This document shows, one piece after another, positions 24,089 to 34,955 of a stretch of 64,000 nt of DNA. The stretch is taken from contig OZ035960.1 of the NCBI GenBank assembly GCA_964034945.1, positions 78,401,331-78,465,330 on the forward strand, written 5' to 3'. Source of the stretch: Chrysopilus asiliformis. Its lineage: Eukaryota > Arthropoda > Insecta > Diptera > Rhagionidae. The notes beneath the pieces are model-generated. The model saw only the letters and a program-made list of their open reading frames with translations, searched no databases and was not told the DNA's origin. Numbering within the stretch: the stretch's first letter is position 1; every line of letters starts with the position of its first letter. A program made the translations under genes and the position numbers.

Positions 24089-24600
24089 CAGTGTTGTGGT
24101 TATCTAGATACAAAAAAAAATGTTATCTTTATCTTATCTAGATAACACCCCAAAAATGTTATCTTTATCTTATCTAGATAAAGGAAAATCCTATTTATCT
24201 AGAGATAATCGTTACCAACGAAAATTAAAAAATTAAATCTGAAAAATGCTGAAACGAAATTGTTTTTTGCATACTTATGAAAACCTAGAACTTTTTTTCA
24301 GAACCGTTTTACACTTGGCAACAGTTTATGTTTATGGGCAACAGAAGCGAAGTGTTACTCCTTCCCTCGCTTCTCTTGCACATAAACAAAATTTTTTGCC
24401 AGCAACCATTGCCAAGTGTAAACCGGGCTATTGAAACTGCATTTTAAATTGGAAATCAACAAAAAAAGAAAAACAAATAATTTTGTGCAAATAAATATTT
24501 ATCTAGAAATTATCTAGATAATTTGGCTTTTTATCTTATCTATTATCTTTCAAATTTTCATTATCTATTATCTCTGTGGTCATTTGCCAAAACTTGATAA
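24089..24600 (+). mobile_element. Non-autonomous hAT element, 3'-truncated copy
   Basis: Starts CAGTGTTGTGGTTATC and carries arrays of TTATCTAGATAA, as does the full copy at 25338-26802, of which it is the reverse complement. The right end stops at 'tctctgtggtcatttg' without the CAGTGTTG terminus. It lacks the extra insert seen in the other copy. Confidence 0.65.
24300..24432. repeat. Hairpin MITE inside the hAT MITE
   Basis: The ends CCGTTTTACACTTGGCAACA and TTGCCAAGTGTAAACCGGGC form an inverted repeat of about 20 bp around a 90-bp core. The same unit is inside the second hAT copy at about 26431-26562, so it was present before that family spread. Confidence 0.6.
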
Positions 24601-25329
24601 CTACATTTTTCAAATTTTGAACGAAGCAATTTCAAAATTAAAAAAAAAAATATGACATGACAAAACTTTCCTTTGGCTGGTTATTTTAAAGTTTAAATTA
24701 ACGTTTAAAACAATCAAATTTGAATATGAAACAAGATGGCGGTATGATTTTCAATTTAATTTTTAATTTGAGTCATTTTAAGTTAAATGTTTTATGGTCA
24801 TATTTAGAGATTTTTTTGAAAAAAATGTTCTTTTGCCAAAATACTTCAGGGGCATATGTTATTTTTCGAGGTATAACTATCATTTTTACCAAGAAATACC
24901 ATCCGTTTAAAATTTTAGGTTAAAAAATTATCAAATTTAAGTAATTTTATGTTACGGGTATATTTTTCTGAATAAAATATTTCCATCTTGAAATGAATAT
25001 TTAACGAAAACACACATCAACATGTCGTCATTTATAAAACCATCAAAAGGAATAAAATGTTCGAGTAAAAATATTCCATAAACATACTAAAAAATAGAAA
25101 ATACTTCATTATCAATAAGAAGAGAGTAGAGTTACAAAAACGCTTTTATCATAACCCATTTTTAATTAAAGTTAGAAAAATAACGTGGCGTTTACGGTTG
25201 TATTATAAAGTCATATTAACCAATTTCGTTATATTTATAACCCACGTGGGTTTACAAATTTGAAACCTCTAGAATGTTTTTTGGAACAAAAGTACTTGCA
25301 AAAATGTAGGCCCCCTGTCGGTACTTTTA
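24601..25329. other. AT-rich spacer, nothing recognised
   Basis: No frame or repeat supports a feature. Short plus-strand frames near 24720 are AT-rich and look random. Confidence 0.35.
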
Positions 25330-25337
25330 CTAGTAAT

Positions 25338-26802
25338 CAGTGTTGGGGCCAGATAATTATTTTTTTATCTAGATAAAGATAAAGATAAATGCTCGTAATG
25401 TTTATCTAGATAAGATAATAGATAATGAAAATATGAAAGATAATAGATAAGATAAGATAAGATAAAAAGCCAAATTATCTAGATAATTTTTAGATAAATA
25501 TTTATTTTGACATTGCACAAAATTCAAAATTACGTACTAAAAAAATAGCACAAAATTTTTTGCTTTTCTTGATTTCCAATTTAAATATAATAAGAAACGA
25601 AATAATAATAAAAGAAAACGGATAAGAAACGTTATCGTAACGTAACGAAATAACGAAATGATTTTCGGGCTTTTTCTTCAAAATTACGTTATAATGAACG
25701 TTATAGAAATTCAATTCCGTTACCATAACGAAAAACGAAAAAAATATTACGTTTTTTCGTTGTTTATTAGTATTTCCTTGTTTTGTTCAGTATTATTTTT
25801 TGTGAAATTTCCCACAAAAGTTCATCAAGTATAACCCCACAGACATAAAATATAATCAAAAATATTGGAGTAGTGTTTTTAATCGTATTTTGATTCTAAA
25901 TCGGATTTTGTTTTGGCCAGATTCACTCTATTTCTGGAGATACAAAAATGGAAATCTTCTAAGCAAGTTTTTTGGTAGCGAAAAGATTTTCTTTTTAGTA
26001 ACTCCAGAAGTAGAGCGAAATTCTATAAAAAAATTCTATATCTTTGATATCAAAATCACGCTTTTGTGGAGACAGTTTTTTTAATGAACAAAACTTTTGT
26101 GTGATTTTTTGTCTTTTGTATTTTTTATTGATTTTTTAACTTAATAATCACATTTTTTTCCGTTTTTATTTGTATTTTCTTTTTGCTGAGTTTTATTATT
26201 TGTTATACAATTTATTTTTATGGAAACTGAACTGAATTACTTTGTGATAAACTATTATTACAGTGCGTTTTTTTGTTTTCAGTTTCAATACAATGTGTAA
26301 CGGAATAATAACATTATAACGTAACGAAATTAAGTTTTTTATCGATACAAAACGAAATAACGTCACGAAATATAAGTTTAATTTTGCTACGTAAGGAAAT
26401 TTATAACGTTATGATTTTTTATTTCGTTCATAGCCCGGTTTACACTTGGCAACAGTTACTGGCAGAACTTTTTTTTTATGGACAAGAGAAGAGAGGCGAG
26501 GGAAAGAGTGATACTTCGCTTCCTTGTCCGTAAACGAAAATTGTTGCCAAGTATAAAACTGTTCCTAAAAAAAGTTTTTAGGTTTTCAAAAGTATGCACA
26601 AACAATTTCGTTTCAGCATTTTTTCAGATTTAATTTTTTGATTTTCGGTGGTAACGATTATCTCTAGATAAATGGGATTTTCCTTTATCTAGATAAGATA
26701 AAGATAACTTTTTTGGGGTGTTATCTAGATAAGATAAAGATAACATTTTTTTTTATCTAGATGATTATCTAGATAATTATTATCTAGATAACCCCAACAC
26801 TG
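25338..26802 (-). mobile_element. Non-autonomous hAT element with 8-bp duplication CTAGTAAT
   Basis: Ends CAGTGTTGGGG and CCCCAACACTG are perfect inverted repeats, flanked by CTAGTAAT at 25330-25337 and 26803-26810. Both features are diagnostic of hAT. Subterminal arrays of ATCTAGATAA and GATAAGATAAAG are probable transposase-binding sites. There is no coding capacity. Compared with the copy at 24089 it contains an extra block of about 845 bp. Confidence 0.85.
25588..26432. mobile_element. Insert within the hAT MITE, rich in AACGTTAT/CGTAACG motifs
   Basis: This block is absent from the otherwise matching copy at 24089-24600. Its ends both contain AACGAAATAA in inverted orientation, and CGTAACG/AACGTTAT motifs recur near both ends. 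It is probably another MITE of unknown superfamily. Exact edges and target duplication are unclear. Confidence 0.5.
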
Positions 26803-26927
26803 CTAGTAATCCACACCTGCCATGAATCCCGTTACTGTCGCTGTTACATCTGATGTTACATCTAGTGAAGACTGAAATGTCAGCTGTTACGACAGAAAAG
26901 TCAGACAGTTTTTGCTGACATCTTTGC

Positions 26928-26930
26928 TAA
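26928..26930. repeat. TAA target duplication, left (Harbinger)
   Basis: TAA directly precedes the left inverted repeat AGTTAAGTGCACACGATATG and is repeated after the right end at 41949-41951. A 3-bp TWA duplication is the PIF/Harbinger signature. Confidence 0.85.
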
Positions 26931-27267
26931 AGTTAAGTGCACACGATATGATCACTGTTCATATTTATGAACATACGCATATGTTGCTTATTAGCTTCAA
27001 ATGCTCATATGTTCATACAATATATGAAAGGTGTTCACACGATATGAACATTTTGTCCCAAAGCTTCAAGTTTTTAGGTGTGTTCATATTTGCTCATATC
27101 CATTGTGTTCATATTTTTTCTGCGCGTATGAACACTGTTCAGACGATATGAACGTTTTGTTCAAATTACAGATATGAACAATTTTTAAGAACATTTGAGC
27201 ACAAAAGTGACAGCAACTTTTCATTTCGTTTTTGTTTGGTTTTGTATTTTGTGAAAATTAATTTGAA

Positions 27268-27673
27268 ATGCGAGCCGAAGATTATTGCCTTGCTATAATA
27301 TTGGCCGCGTATATATTCGAGAGCAGCGACGACGACGACCAAGAGGAATTGCCAAGGAAGAAGCGCAAATTTGGACGAAGATTTGGGTCGGGGCTCGTGA
27401 ACGAGAAGGATTTGGTGCAAAATTGTATTTCGAATTGTGAGCAATTGCGCGCTTCACAATTATTTGATGACCACTAATAAGAGGAAGTACGCCCCGCCTC
27501 ACTCTTTCGATCAATATTACTCCAATGGCGAGCTGGTTTCGGGTGAAGGGCGGCAGGGTGCTTTGGCAATGTATCCGCTGCAAGCAGAAGCGCATTCAGT
27601 CGTTTCAGACAGCACGAAAAATGTCCAGAAGGAATTTTCGGCGTACTTTGTAGAAGAATGCGAATTAGAGTGA
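27268..27673 (+). pseudogene. Internally deleted PIF/Harbinger transposase
   Basis: The first frame starts MRAEDYCLAIILAAY, then an acidic stretch and a basic KKRKFGRRFG segment, as in Harbinger N-termini. It runs to a stop at 27475-27477. A second, overlapping frame carries CALHNYLMTTNKRKYAPP and GELVSGEGRQG, then an S..VQKEFSAYF ending. These match the C-terminal region after the last catalytic acid of Harbinger DDE transposases. The catalytic centre is missing and the two parts are out of frame, so the gene is non-functional. Confidence 0.7.
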
Positions 27674-27954
27674 CAGTACAAATTTATTTAATTATTTTGT
27701 AAAAATGATAATGTTAAAACAAATAAATAAAATCAATCGAATTCGTTCAAACATTAATTTTTATTATTTTTTATCACATTTCATCATATTTTATGTTGTA
27801 CAAATTTGACTCAAAATTTTACATTTGAACATGTTGAAAACTTAGCCCATGTTCAAATGTTACAGTGTGTTCATATCTGTGATCATACGTCCGAATTTTA
27901 CACACTGGGCTCATACGGTCCCAAAATAGTGTTCACACGGTATGAACAGGTCGT

Positions 27955-29952
27955 TGTAACGATTACCGACTCAAAAAAAAACAGTGGAATTCAAGGTTGC
28001 GAATCCCTGGAATATTTTTTTATGTAACAAGTTCCCAAGCGACCGAATGCAAATTGGAGCCCTTTTATTGATGAGTGCAGTGGGTTTTGTTCAAGCAGAT
28101 GCCGAAGCAAACGATCCGTCAAAAGCATTGATTTCGATCATTTATTGTATATTCAAATACACAGCAACAATGCGAATCCAACAATTACAATAAGTAAAAA
28201 GTCCAGTTTTTTTTTCAAGCGGGATAATTCAGAAAAGATTTTTGAAAAAAATGGAAAAGTTGAGAGAGTTGCTGGATACTCGTCGGGCCGAAAAGGCAAA
28301 ATTTGAAGCGTGGTTAAGCGCATCGTTATATTTAAAATATAGTTTTTTCTCTGAGGATCAAAATTACCTCGGGATAAATTAAAATAATTGGTGCACGAAA
28401 CGCAAGATAATTAACTAAACAAATTAAATTTAAAGATTAAGAAAAAAACGGATTTGTAATTTTTACGGAGGAGCACCGGTTATTATACCGCAGAGTTTTT
28501 TTTTATATACGTCGTGCATCTCAGCATACATTTTTTTAAACCTTGTGGATGCCCTTTCATCCTACCATCACCGAAATTTTACCATCAAAATTTAGCAGAG
28601 ACATCTTCAATCAACATAACTCTACGTTCGACCAACCATAAAACTGCCCAAGCATCACCAGATACGACAAAGCATCACCACATACGAGAAAGCATCTCCA
28701 GATACGACAACACATCACCAGACATAAAATTTTCATGCAAAGTGAGTACGTTTCATGATATATCTAATCCCACTAACCGATCGTGAACCAGTTAACACGC
28801 AACATGCAACATAAATATGAATCCAGCATCATTCTCCACGCAACATTTAACATCTAAAATCAAACAGACGAGGATTAATTACATGCAGCCACCAATACTC
28901 AACGATTCTACGAACAGATCTTCCAGAATTACGCATACATTCATTCTTATTATCGCAGAGACGTCAAAATTTGACAATAGAGACTTAAATTAATTAACAT
29001 AAGTAACAATTATTAATTAAGATCACAAAAGAAATTAAAATATACTATTGAACATTTATATACTATATAATTAAACCACAGTCATTATTACAGATAGGAA
29101 TATAGGAGATGAACTTAATTCTAACATAATTTTTTTTTAAATTGTATATATTGTTTATTTTGCTTAGACTAGTATTAAGATTTCCCATTTATTGTCTTCA
29201 GATAGGGTCAATTATGAATTTTGTGGTGGCCACCAAATAGAGATTTTGCTCTTAAAATGAAGTATTAAAAGTTTATTGAAAATTGTACTTTGAAAATTGT
29301 AATAAATAAAGAATCCGTAGTTTTCTCTAAACTTCGGTGTTTTGTTAATTTCGATAAGTTTTTTTTAAAATCTTGCGTTGTGTCGTGAATTTTCAGAGGG
29401 GATTTACTCGTAGTTTTCTTTGAGGTGCGTTTAATTTCACTACAATGACAAACTTTAGAAAAATGTGTCGTTAATTTTTTTAAAGAGAGAGAGAGAGGCA
29501 GACTATAAGGAAAGTGGAAGAATACATCCCAACATGACGTATTAAGGTTTTTGTAAAACTTTTTTTTGCCCTAATCTTTGGGGTAATTTGGATGGAGGCT
29601 CTCCAAAATTACGTTTGGGCCAAGAATCAGTCTTGGAGTAGGGTGAGCAAACCTCACACCGATCTGCTTTCTTATTTTCGTAGTTTGATCTTTTTTTTCT
29701 TTCTTTGAATTGTGTCCGCAGCTTCCTGGGGTGATGTGGGAAGTAGAACCCCCTTCTATCAAGTTATTCTGCTGCCAGTGCTATAGGCATACCTCCTTAT
29801 TGTGAGGAACGCGAGCGCCCCGAGACAAAACCCTTGACCCAGCCCCCCTGAGCTAGACGACGCTTGGTATGCCAGTCTTACCCCTCGCCGCTTCCGCACC
29901 ACTTTGAGCGCATATCTTGTACAGACGTGGCGCGAGAAGAGTGTTCACCACA
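27955..29952 (+). repeat. Gypsy 5' LTR
   Basis: 1,998 bp, TG...CA. About 2% different from the 3' LTR by eye. It contains three full 20-bp units AGCATCACCAGATACGACAA (28651-28710) where the 3' LTR has five. An AGAGAGAG tract lies near 29485. Confidence 0.93.
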
Positions 29953-29957
29953 ATATA

Positions 29958-29975
29958 TGGCGCCCAACGAGGCAC
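29958..29975 (+). promoter_or_regulatory. Primer binding site, Lys-tRNA type
   Basis: TGGCGCCCAACGAGGCAC starts 5 bp after the 5' LTR. The first 13 bases match the complement of the 3' end of the major animal Lys tRNAs, a primer used by several gypsy groups. Confidence 0.75.
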
Positions 29976-30673
29976 CGAAAGTATATCCTTCACGGAAATT
30001 CAAGAATGTTCTAAACGAATGGTGTCTCACTTTAGATTTGTCTGTTGTTTTTTTTTTTGGAAAGTGGAACGCATTTTCTTGGAAACTGTGAAGTCGTCAA
30101 CTTGGAACTTAATCACATCGGCCAAGCTTGATAACTAACCGTTGTCAGATGGGAACAAATTTTCAAAATTTGCAGTAATGGAGCAGATTAATCGAGGAGC
30201 ATTGTGACTGTGTCGAGGTTCTTACCTGCGTCATCGCAAAGACATACCAATGCACTCAACTGATCTGAAGTTTGGAATATTGGATTCCTTCTTCCCATTG
30301 TTCGGTGAATCTGTATCAGGAATATTAAGCAAAATTGCCTGGATCGTGGTCTGATAATTCATCAGAAATTTATTTCGGCAGAATTCCTTCTAATTAAGGC
30401 TATTTATGTTTTTGTTTCTGATCAGCATATAACAGTAAAATAAAATAAAATAATTTCTTGTCAATTTAAAATTGTTTAGCTTAGCTTTCTTGATGTTACT
30501 CGAATACTTTCTTTAGAATCTTTCTCTCTCTCTCTCTCTATATTAATATGAATTGAGTATCTTACAACTTTAACTATTCAAAATTGTATTTAAAATATAC
30601 ATCAGTCGATTTTGGTCGACTTAGTTTTTTTCTTTTAAGTTTCGTGAATTTTTTTTAATAAATCATAGAGAAA
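29976..30673 (+). other. Gypsy untranslated leader
   Basis: About 700 bp between the primer site and the first gag ATG. AT-rich, with a TCTCTCTC tract near 30520. No frame of note. Confidence 0.6.
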
Positions 30674-32250
30674 ATGCATCGAACTCCGCGACGTGGACGT
30701 TCAACAAATCGTGTCTTACGTTCCCAAAACCAGCAATACGACAATGTGACTAATTTACATAATAGTTCAGCCGGAAATTTAAATGCTTCATTGCCTCAGA
30801 TACCTGAACAAAACCGCACCCCATCTAATGGCGCTATTCCTCGAGTAACAACCCAGTCAGTCAGTCAAAATAGAAACATTATCAACCCTGACCTTCTAAG
30901 AGTGCGACAGCAGCTCTCTTTTAATAATTTAATAGGATCTCCTAGGGGAGCAGAAGCTCTCCCTCCAAGCGTACCAACACAAAACTCAACCATTCCGATT
31001 AGGCCAACATCGGCGATAACACCAAGCACTCCGAGTGTATCAGGGAGTAATTTAATGTGGGATCCCAGTTGTGACCCTTTTGTAAACAACCAGGCGAATC
31101 TAAAGTCTGAGAGACTTCTTCGACAATATGAGAAGCAACTAAATGACCAGCGGCAACTGATACTGCAAATGCAAGAGGCTCTTAAGGAGAAAAATCGCGT
31201 AGATCGATCCCGACCACTCGACTTGCTTGTTGCCGAGGGAACTCGAAGAACAAATTTTGAGGCCAATTCAAACGCTGCGGTTTCTTTTAATCAAGCGTCT
31301 TATGAGTTTCCCCGACCCAATAGCGAAGTTCACAGAACCGCTACATCACCACGTCGTCATAATGACGCTCAGAGATCTCCTACGCCCCCTCGTCGACATA
31401 CTCGTGAAGCTCAGAGATCGCCCACGCTATCACGCCATCACGTCGTCCCGATCGCGAAACTCAACGTTCGCCTAGCCCGCGAATCCGTAGAGATCCTGAA
31501 GACATATCCCGAAAGCGCAGCCCTTTAATACATTGGTGAATAAAATTTGACGGATCAAGCCCCGAAATGCATGTAGATGAGTTGATCTTCCGCGTCGAGG
31601 TTGTACGCGAGTCGGATAATGTTTCGTATAATCATCTTACGCGCAATTTTCACATTCTACTTACTGGAGCCGCAGACAGATGTTATTGGCACTACTTAAG
31701 AGAAAACCGCCGTCCTGAATGGTCAACTCTTAAGTCCGCTCTAAGAAGCCAATTCCAAAGTCTGTTGACCGATTATGACCTAATCAGGCAATTAGTAGAG
31801 CTGAAGCAGGCTCCGCGGGAAAGATTCGATGATTTTCTGACTCGAGCTAGAGTTTTATACGCCAGACTACAGCGTCCAATTCCTGAATCCGAATTAGTAG
31901 AGATGCTAAAGAAGAATCTTAACCCGCGATTAGCATCTATGATCTTTTCTTCAAGCGTCTCTACTCTTAACGCTTTCCGTGACATATGTCGTAAAGCCGA
32001 GGAATACATGTCGGATTTCCGAAATTACGCTAATAGGATCGATCCAAAGACCATCCATGAATTAGACCTACCGTTAACCGACGATCGTTTTGAGGAAAGG
32101 GTCGAGGCAATTCACGAACAGCGACATAGCCCTAGGCGAGTTCCCTTGGATAGCTCTACGTGGTCCTGCTGGAACTGCGACCAACGCGGACATGGATTCA
32201 TGGACTACCCTATTCCAATAACCAATGTGTTTTGCTTCGGTTGTGGGTAA
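30674..32250 (+). pseudogene. gag: Gypsy gag, copy 1 (frameshifted)
   Basis: The first part (284 codons from 30674) is Ser/Pro/Arg rich with a coiled-coil-like segment (LLRQYEKQLNDQRQLILQMQ). A stop at 31528 and a change of frame lead to a second part at 31567-32250 with a retroviral capsid-like domain (LLTGAADRCYWHYL, LKSALRSQFQ, RFDDFLTRARVLYARLQ). It ends in a CCHC knuckle whose final Cys codon is TAC (32206-32208), giving CWNCDQRGHGFMDY. The duplicate copy keeps this Cys. Both the frameshift and the lost ligand would disable RNA packaging. Confidence 0.85.
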
Positions 32251-32815
32251 AAGGGAGAAGTCAAACCCTTTTGTCCAAAGTGTAGTCCGGGAAACGGCAG
32301 GAAGGGCGGGAGCTCTCGCCCCAAAACTGAAAAATACCAACCAAGATATTAACTTACCGGAAAATGTCGATCCTAAACCATCCATTATTATTATGAATAG
32401 GTCAGAACACTTAAAAGATTGTAAACCTTCCGCTTCCTCGAAGATAGAACCCGAATTTCTTCATCAAATAATTATTGAGTATGCTGATGCACGCGCCAGA
32501 ATTTTCGGTTCCGTCGAAATCCCAAAAACCCGTAGGAAAAAACGCTCCGCTGGCCGAATCAAGAAATGGTACCGAGATCTAAATCTTCGTAAGAAGAACA
32601 TAGTGTCCAGTATAGTCTCTGTATCAGGAGACTTACGCCCTCATGCAGATATTCTTCTGAACGGCCGGTCTATGATAGGTCTGCTGGATTCGGGGGCGAG
32701 CATCAGCTGTCTCGGAAAAGGGGCAGAAGAGTTTATTAACCAATTAAACCTAACGTGTCACAAATTAAACTCGGTAGTTAGGAGTGCCGGTGGAACTCCA
32801 TTTTGGGCTACGTAA
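32225..32815 (+). pseudogene. Gypsy protease region, copy 1
   Basis: The frame overlaps the end of gag by 26 bp. It carries the aspartic protease active-site motif LLDSGAS at about 32681-32701, after a basic linker. It is cut off at 32813 by a 7-bp deletion relative to copy 2 (missing GCTCAGT after GGAACT). The rest of the protease (NLSQPLYLGVNFWDLFGILP) continues in the frame from 32803. Confidence 0.8.
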
Positions 32816-33627
32816 AAGTTTCAGCAAAGTTTCGAGGTGAAAGTAAATCACTGACTCTATATGTAGTACCTAACTTGTCTCAGCCCCTATATTTAGGAGT
32901 CAATTTTTGGGACTTGTTCGGTATCCTGCCAAAGAACGTCGGCGAGGTAGAATGTGAGCAAAACGAACAACGCGGCGATAATTTTCATTGCTTGACGCCT
33001 GAGGAGTCACATCGGCTGGGGAAAGTCGTTGCATGCTTGCCTTCCAGTGAAGCCATGGGTTTAGGCCGTACTTCACTGGAGGAGCATATATTCGATATTG
33101 GCGAGGCATCGCCCATAAAGCAACGACACTATCCCGTGTCGCCGGCTGTGCAGGGGGTGATGTATGTGGAACTGGATCGAATGATAGCGTTAGGGGTGAT
33201 TGAAGAGAGCGTCTCTCCCTGGAACTCACCCGTTGTACTTGTCCGGAAACCAGGCAAAGTTCGTCTTTGCTTGGATTCCAGGGAAGTCAACGGGGTTACA
33301 GTGAAAGACGCGTATCCTCTCCACCACATAGACGGCCTTTTAAGCCGTCTAGAAGACACGCGCTATATTTCGAGCCTGGACCTTAACGACGCGTTTTGGC
33401 AGATCCCTCTTGAGGCGAAGTCTCGGGAGGTGACTGCCTTTACCGTCCCTGGTCGCCCCCTGTACCAGTTCACTGTCATGCCATTTGGGCTTTGCAACGC
33501 TCCCCAGCGGATGTGTCGACTAATGGACAAAGTAATGTCCTTTATGCCAGCTGAACAGATTTGTTTTCGTCTCTCTCGACGACTTGTTGATTATCTCTTC
33601 AAGTTTCGAGCTTCACATGCGCGTTTT
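32803..33627 (+). pseudogene. Gypsy reverse transcriptase, copy 1 (truncated)
   Basis: After the protease C-terminus, RT motifs appear in order: MIALGVIEESVSPWNSPVVL, KPGKVRLCLDSREVN, ISSLDLNDAFWQIPL and YQFTVMPFGLCNAPQ. The frame then shifts. The catalytic box is readable only one frame over, as SLDD rather than YLDD (33572-33583). At 33627 the RT breaks off and runs straight into gag copy 2 at a TTTT microhomology. Confidence 0.88.
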
Positions 33628-34955
33628 AATAATTTAATAGGATCTCCTAGGGGAGCAGAAGCTCTCCCTCCAAGCGTACCAACACAAAACTCAACCATTC
33701 CGATTAGGCCAACATCGGCGATAACACCAAGCACTCCGAGTGTATCAGGGAGTAATTTAATGTGGGATCCCAGTTGTGACCCTTTTGTAAACAACCAGGC
33801 GAATCTAAAGTCTGAGAGACTTCTTCGACAATATGAGAAGCAACTAAATGACCAGCGGCAACTGATACTGCAAATGCAAGAGGCTCTTAAGGAGAAAAAT
33901 CGCGTAGATCGATCCCGACCACTCGACTTGCTTGTTGCCGAGGGAACTCGAAGAACAAATTTTGAGGCCAATTCAAACGCTGCGGTTTCTTTTAATCAAG
34001 CGTCTTATGAGTTTCCCCGACCCAATAGCGAAGTTCACAGAACCGCTACATCACCACGTCGTCATAATGACGCTCAGAGATCTCCTACGCCCCCTCGTCG
34101 ACATACTCGTGAAGCTCAGAGATCGCCCACGCTATCACGCCATCACGTCGTCCCGATCGCGAAACTCAACGTTCGCCTAGCCCGCGAATCCGTAGAGATC
34201 CTGAAGACATATCCCGAAAGCGCAGCCCTTTAATACATTGGTGAATAAAATTTGACGGATCAAGCCCCGAAATGCATGTAGATGAGTTGATCTTCCGCGT
34301 CGAGGTTGTACGCGAGTCGGATAATGTTTCGTATAATCATCTTACGCGCAATTTTCACATTCTACTTACTGGAGCCGCAGACAGATGTTATTGGCACTAC
34401 TTAAGAGAAAACCGCCGTCCTGAATGGTCAACTCTTAAGTCCGCTCTAAGAAGCCAATTTCAAAGTCTGTTGACCGATTATGACCTAATCAGGCAATTAG
34501 TAGAGCTGAAGCAGGCTCCGCGGGAAAGATTCGATGATTTTCTGACTCGAGCTAGAGTTTTATACGCCAGACTACAGCGTCCAATTCCTGAATCCGAATT
34601 AGTAGAGATGCTAAAGAAGAATCTTAACCCGCGATTAGCATCTATGATCTTTTCTTCAAGCGTCTCTACTCTTAACGCTTTCCGTGACATATGTCGTAAA
34701 GCCGAGGAATACATGTCGGATTTCCGAAATTACGCTAATAGGATCGATCCAAAGACCATCCATGAATTAGACCTACCGTTAACCGACGATCGTTTTGAGG
34801 AAAGGGTCGAGGCAATTCACGAACAGCGACATAGCCCTAGGCGAGTTCCCTTGGATAGCTCTACGTGGTCCTGCTGGAACTGCGACCAACGCGGACATGG
34901 ATTCATGGACTGCCCTATTCCAATAACCAATGTATTTTGCTTCGGTTGTGGGTAA
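33628..34955 (+). pseudogene. gag: Gypsy gag, copy 2 (lacks own start)
   Basis: Begins inside gag at the duplication junction, so it has no start codon and is fused to RT copy 1. The frame to 34233 and then 34272-34955 repeat the same break as copy 1. The zinc knuckle here is complete (CWNCDQRGHGFMDC, Cys codon TGC at 34911-34913). Confidence 0.85.

Noticed and set aside
27166..27595. Minus-strand frames over the Harbinger remnant
   Set aside because: Antisense to the recognisable transposase ends, with no motif of their own.
28514..28786. His/Thr-rich frame in the gypsy LTR (and 38997-39281)
   Set aside because: Covers the 20-bp LTR minisatellite. Length changes with repeat number and there is no conserved motif.
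29485..29500. AGAGAG tract as a GAGA-factor element
   Set aside because: A short simple repeat present in both LTRs. Nothing else supports a regulatory call.
30865..31266. Minus-strand frames under gag and RT (also 33591-33971, 32900-33229, 35571-35930)
   Set aside because: Shadows of the plus-strand gypsy frames, which carry all recognisable motifs.
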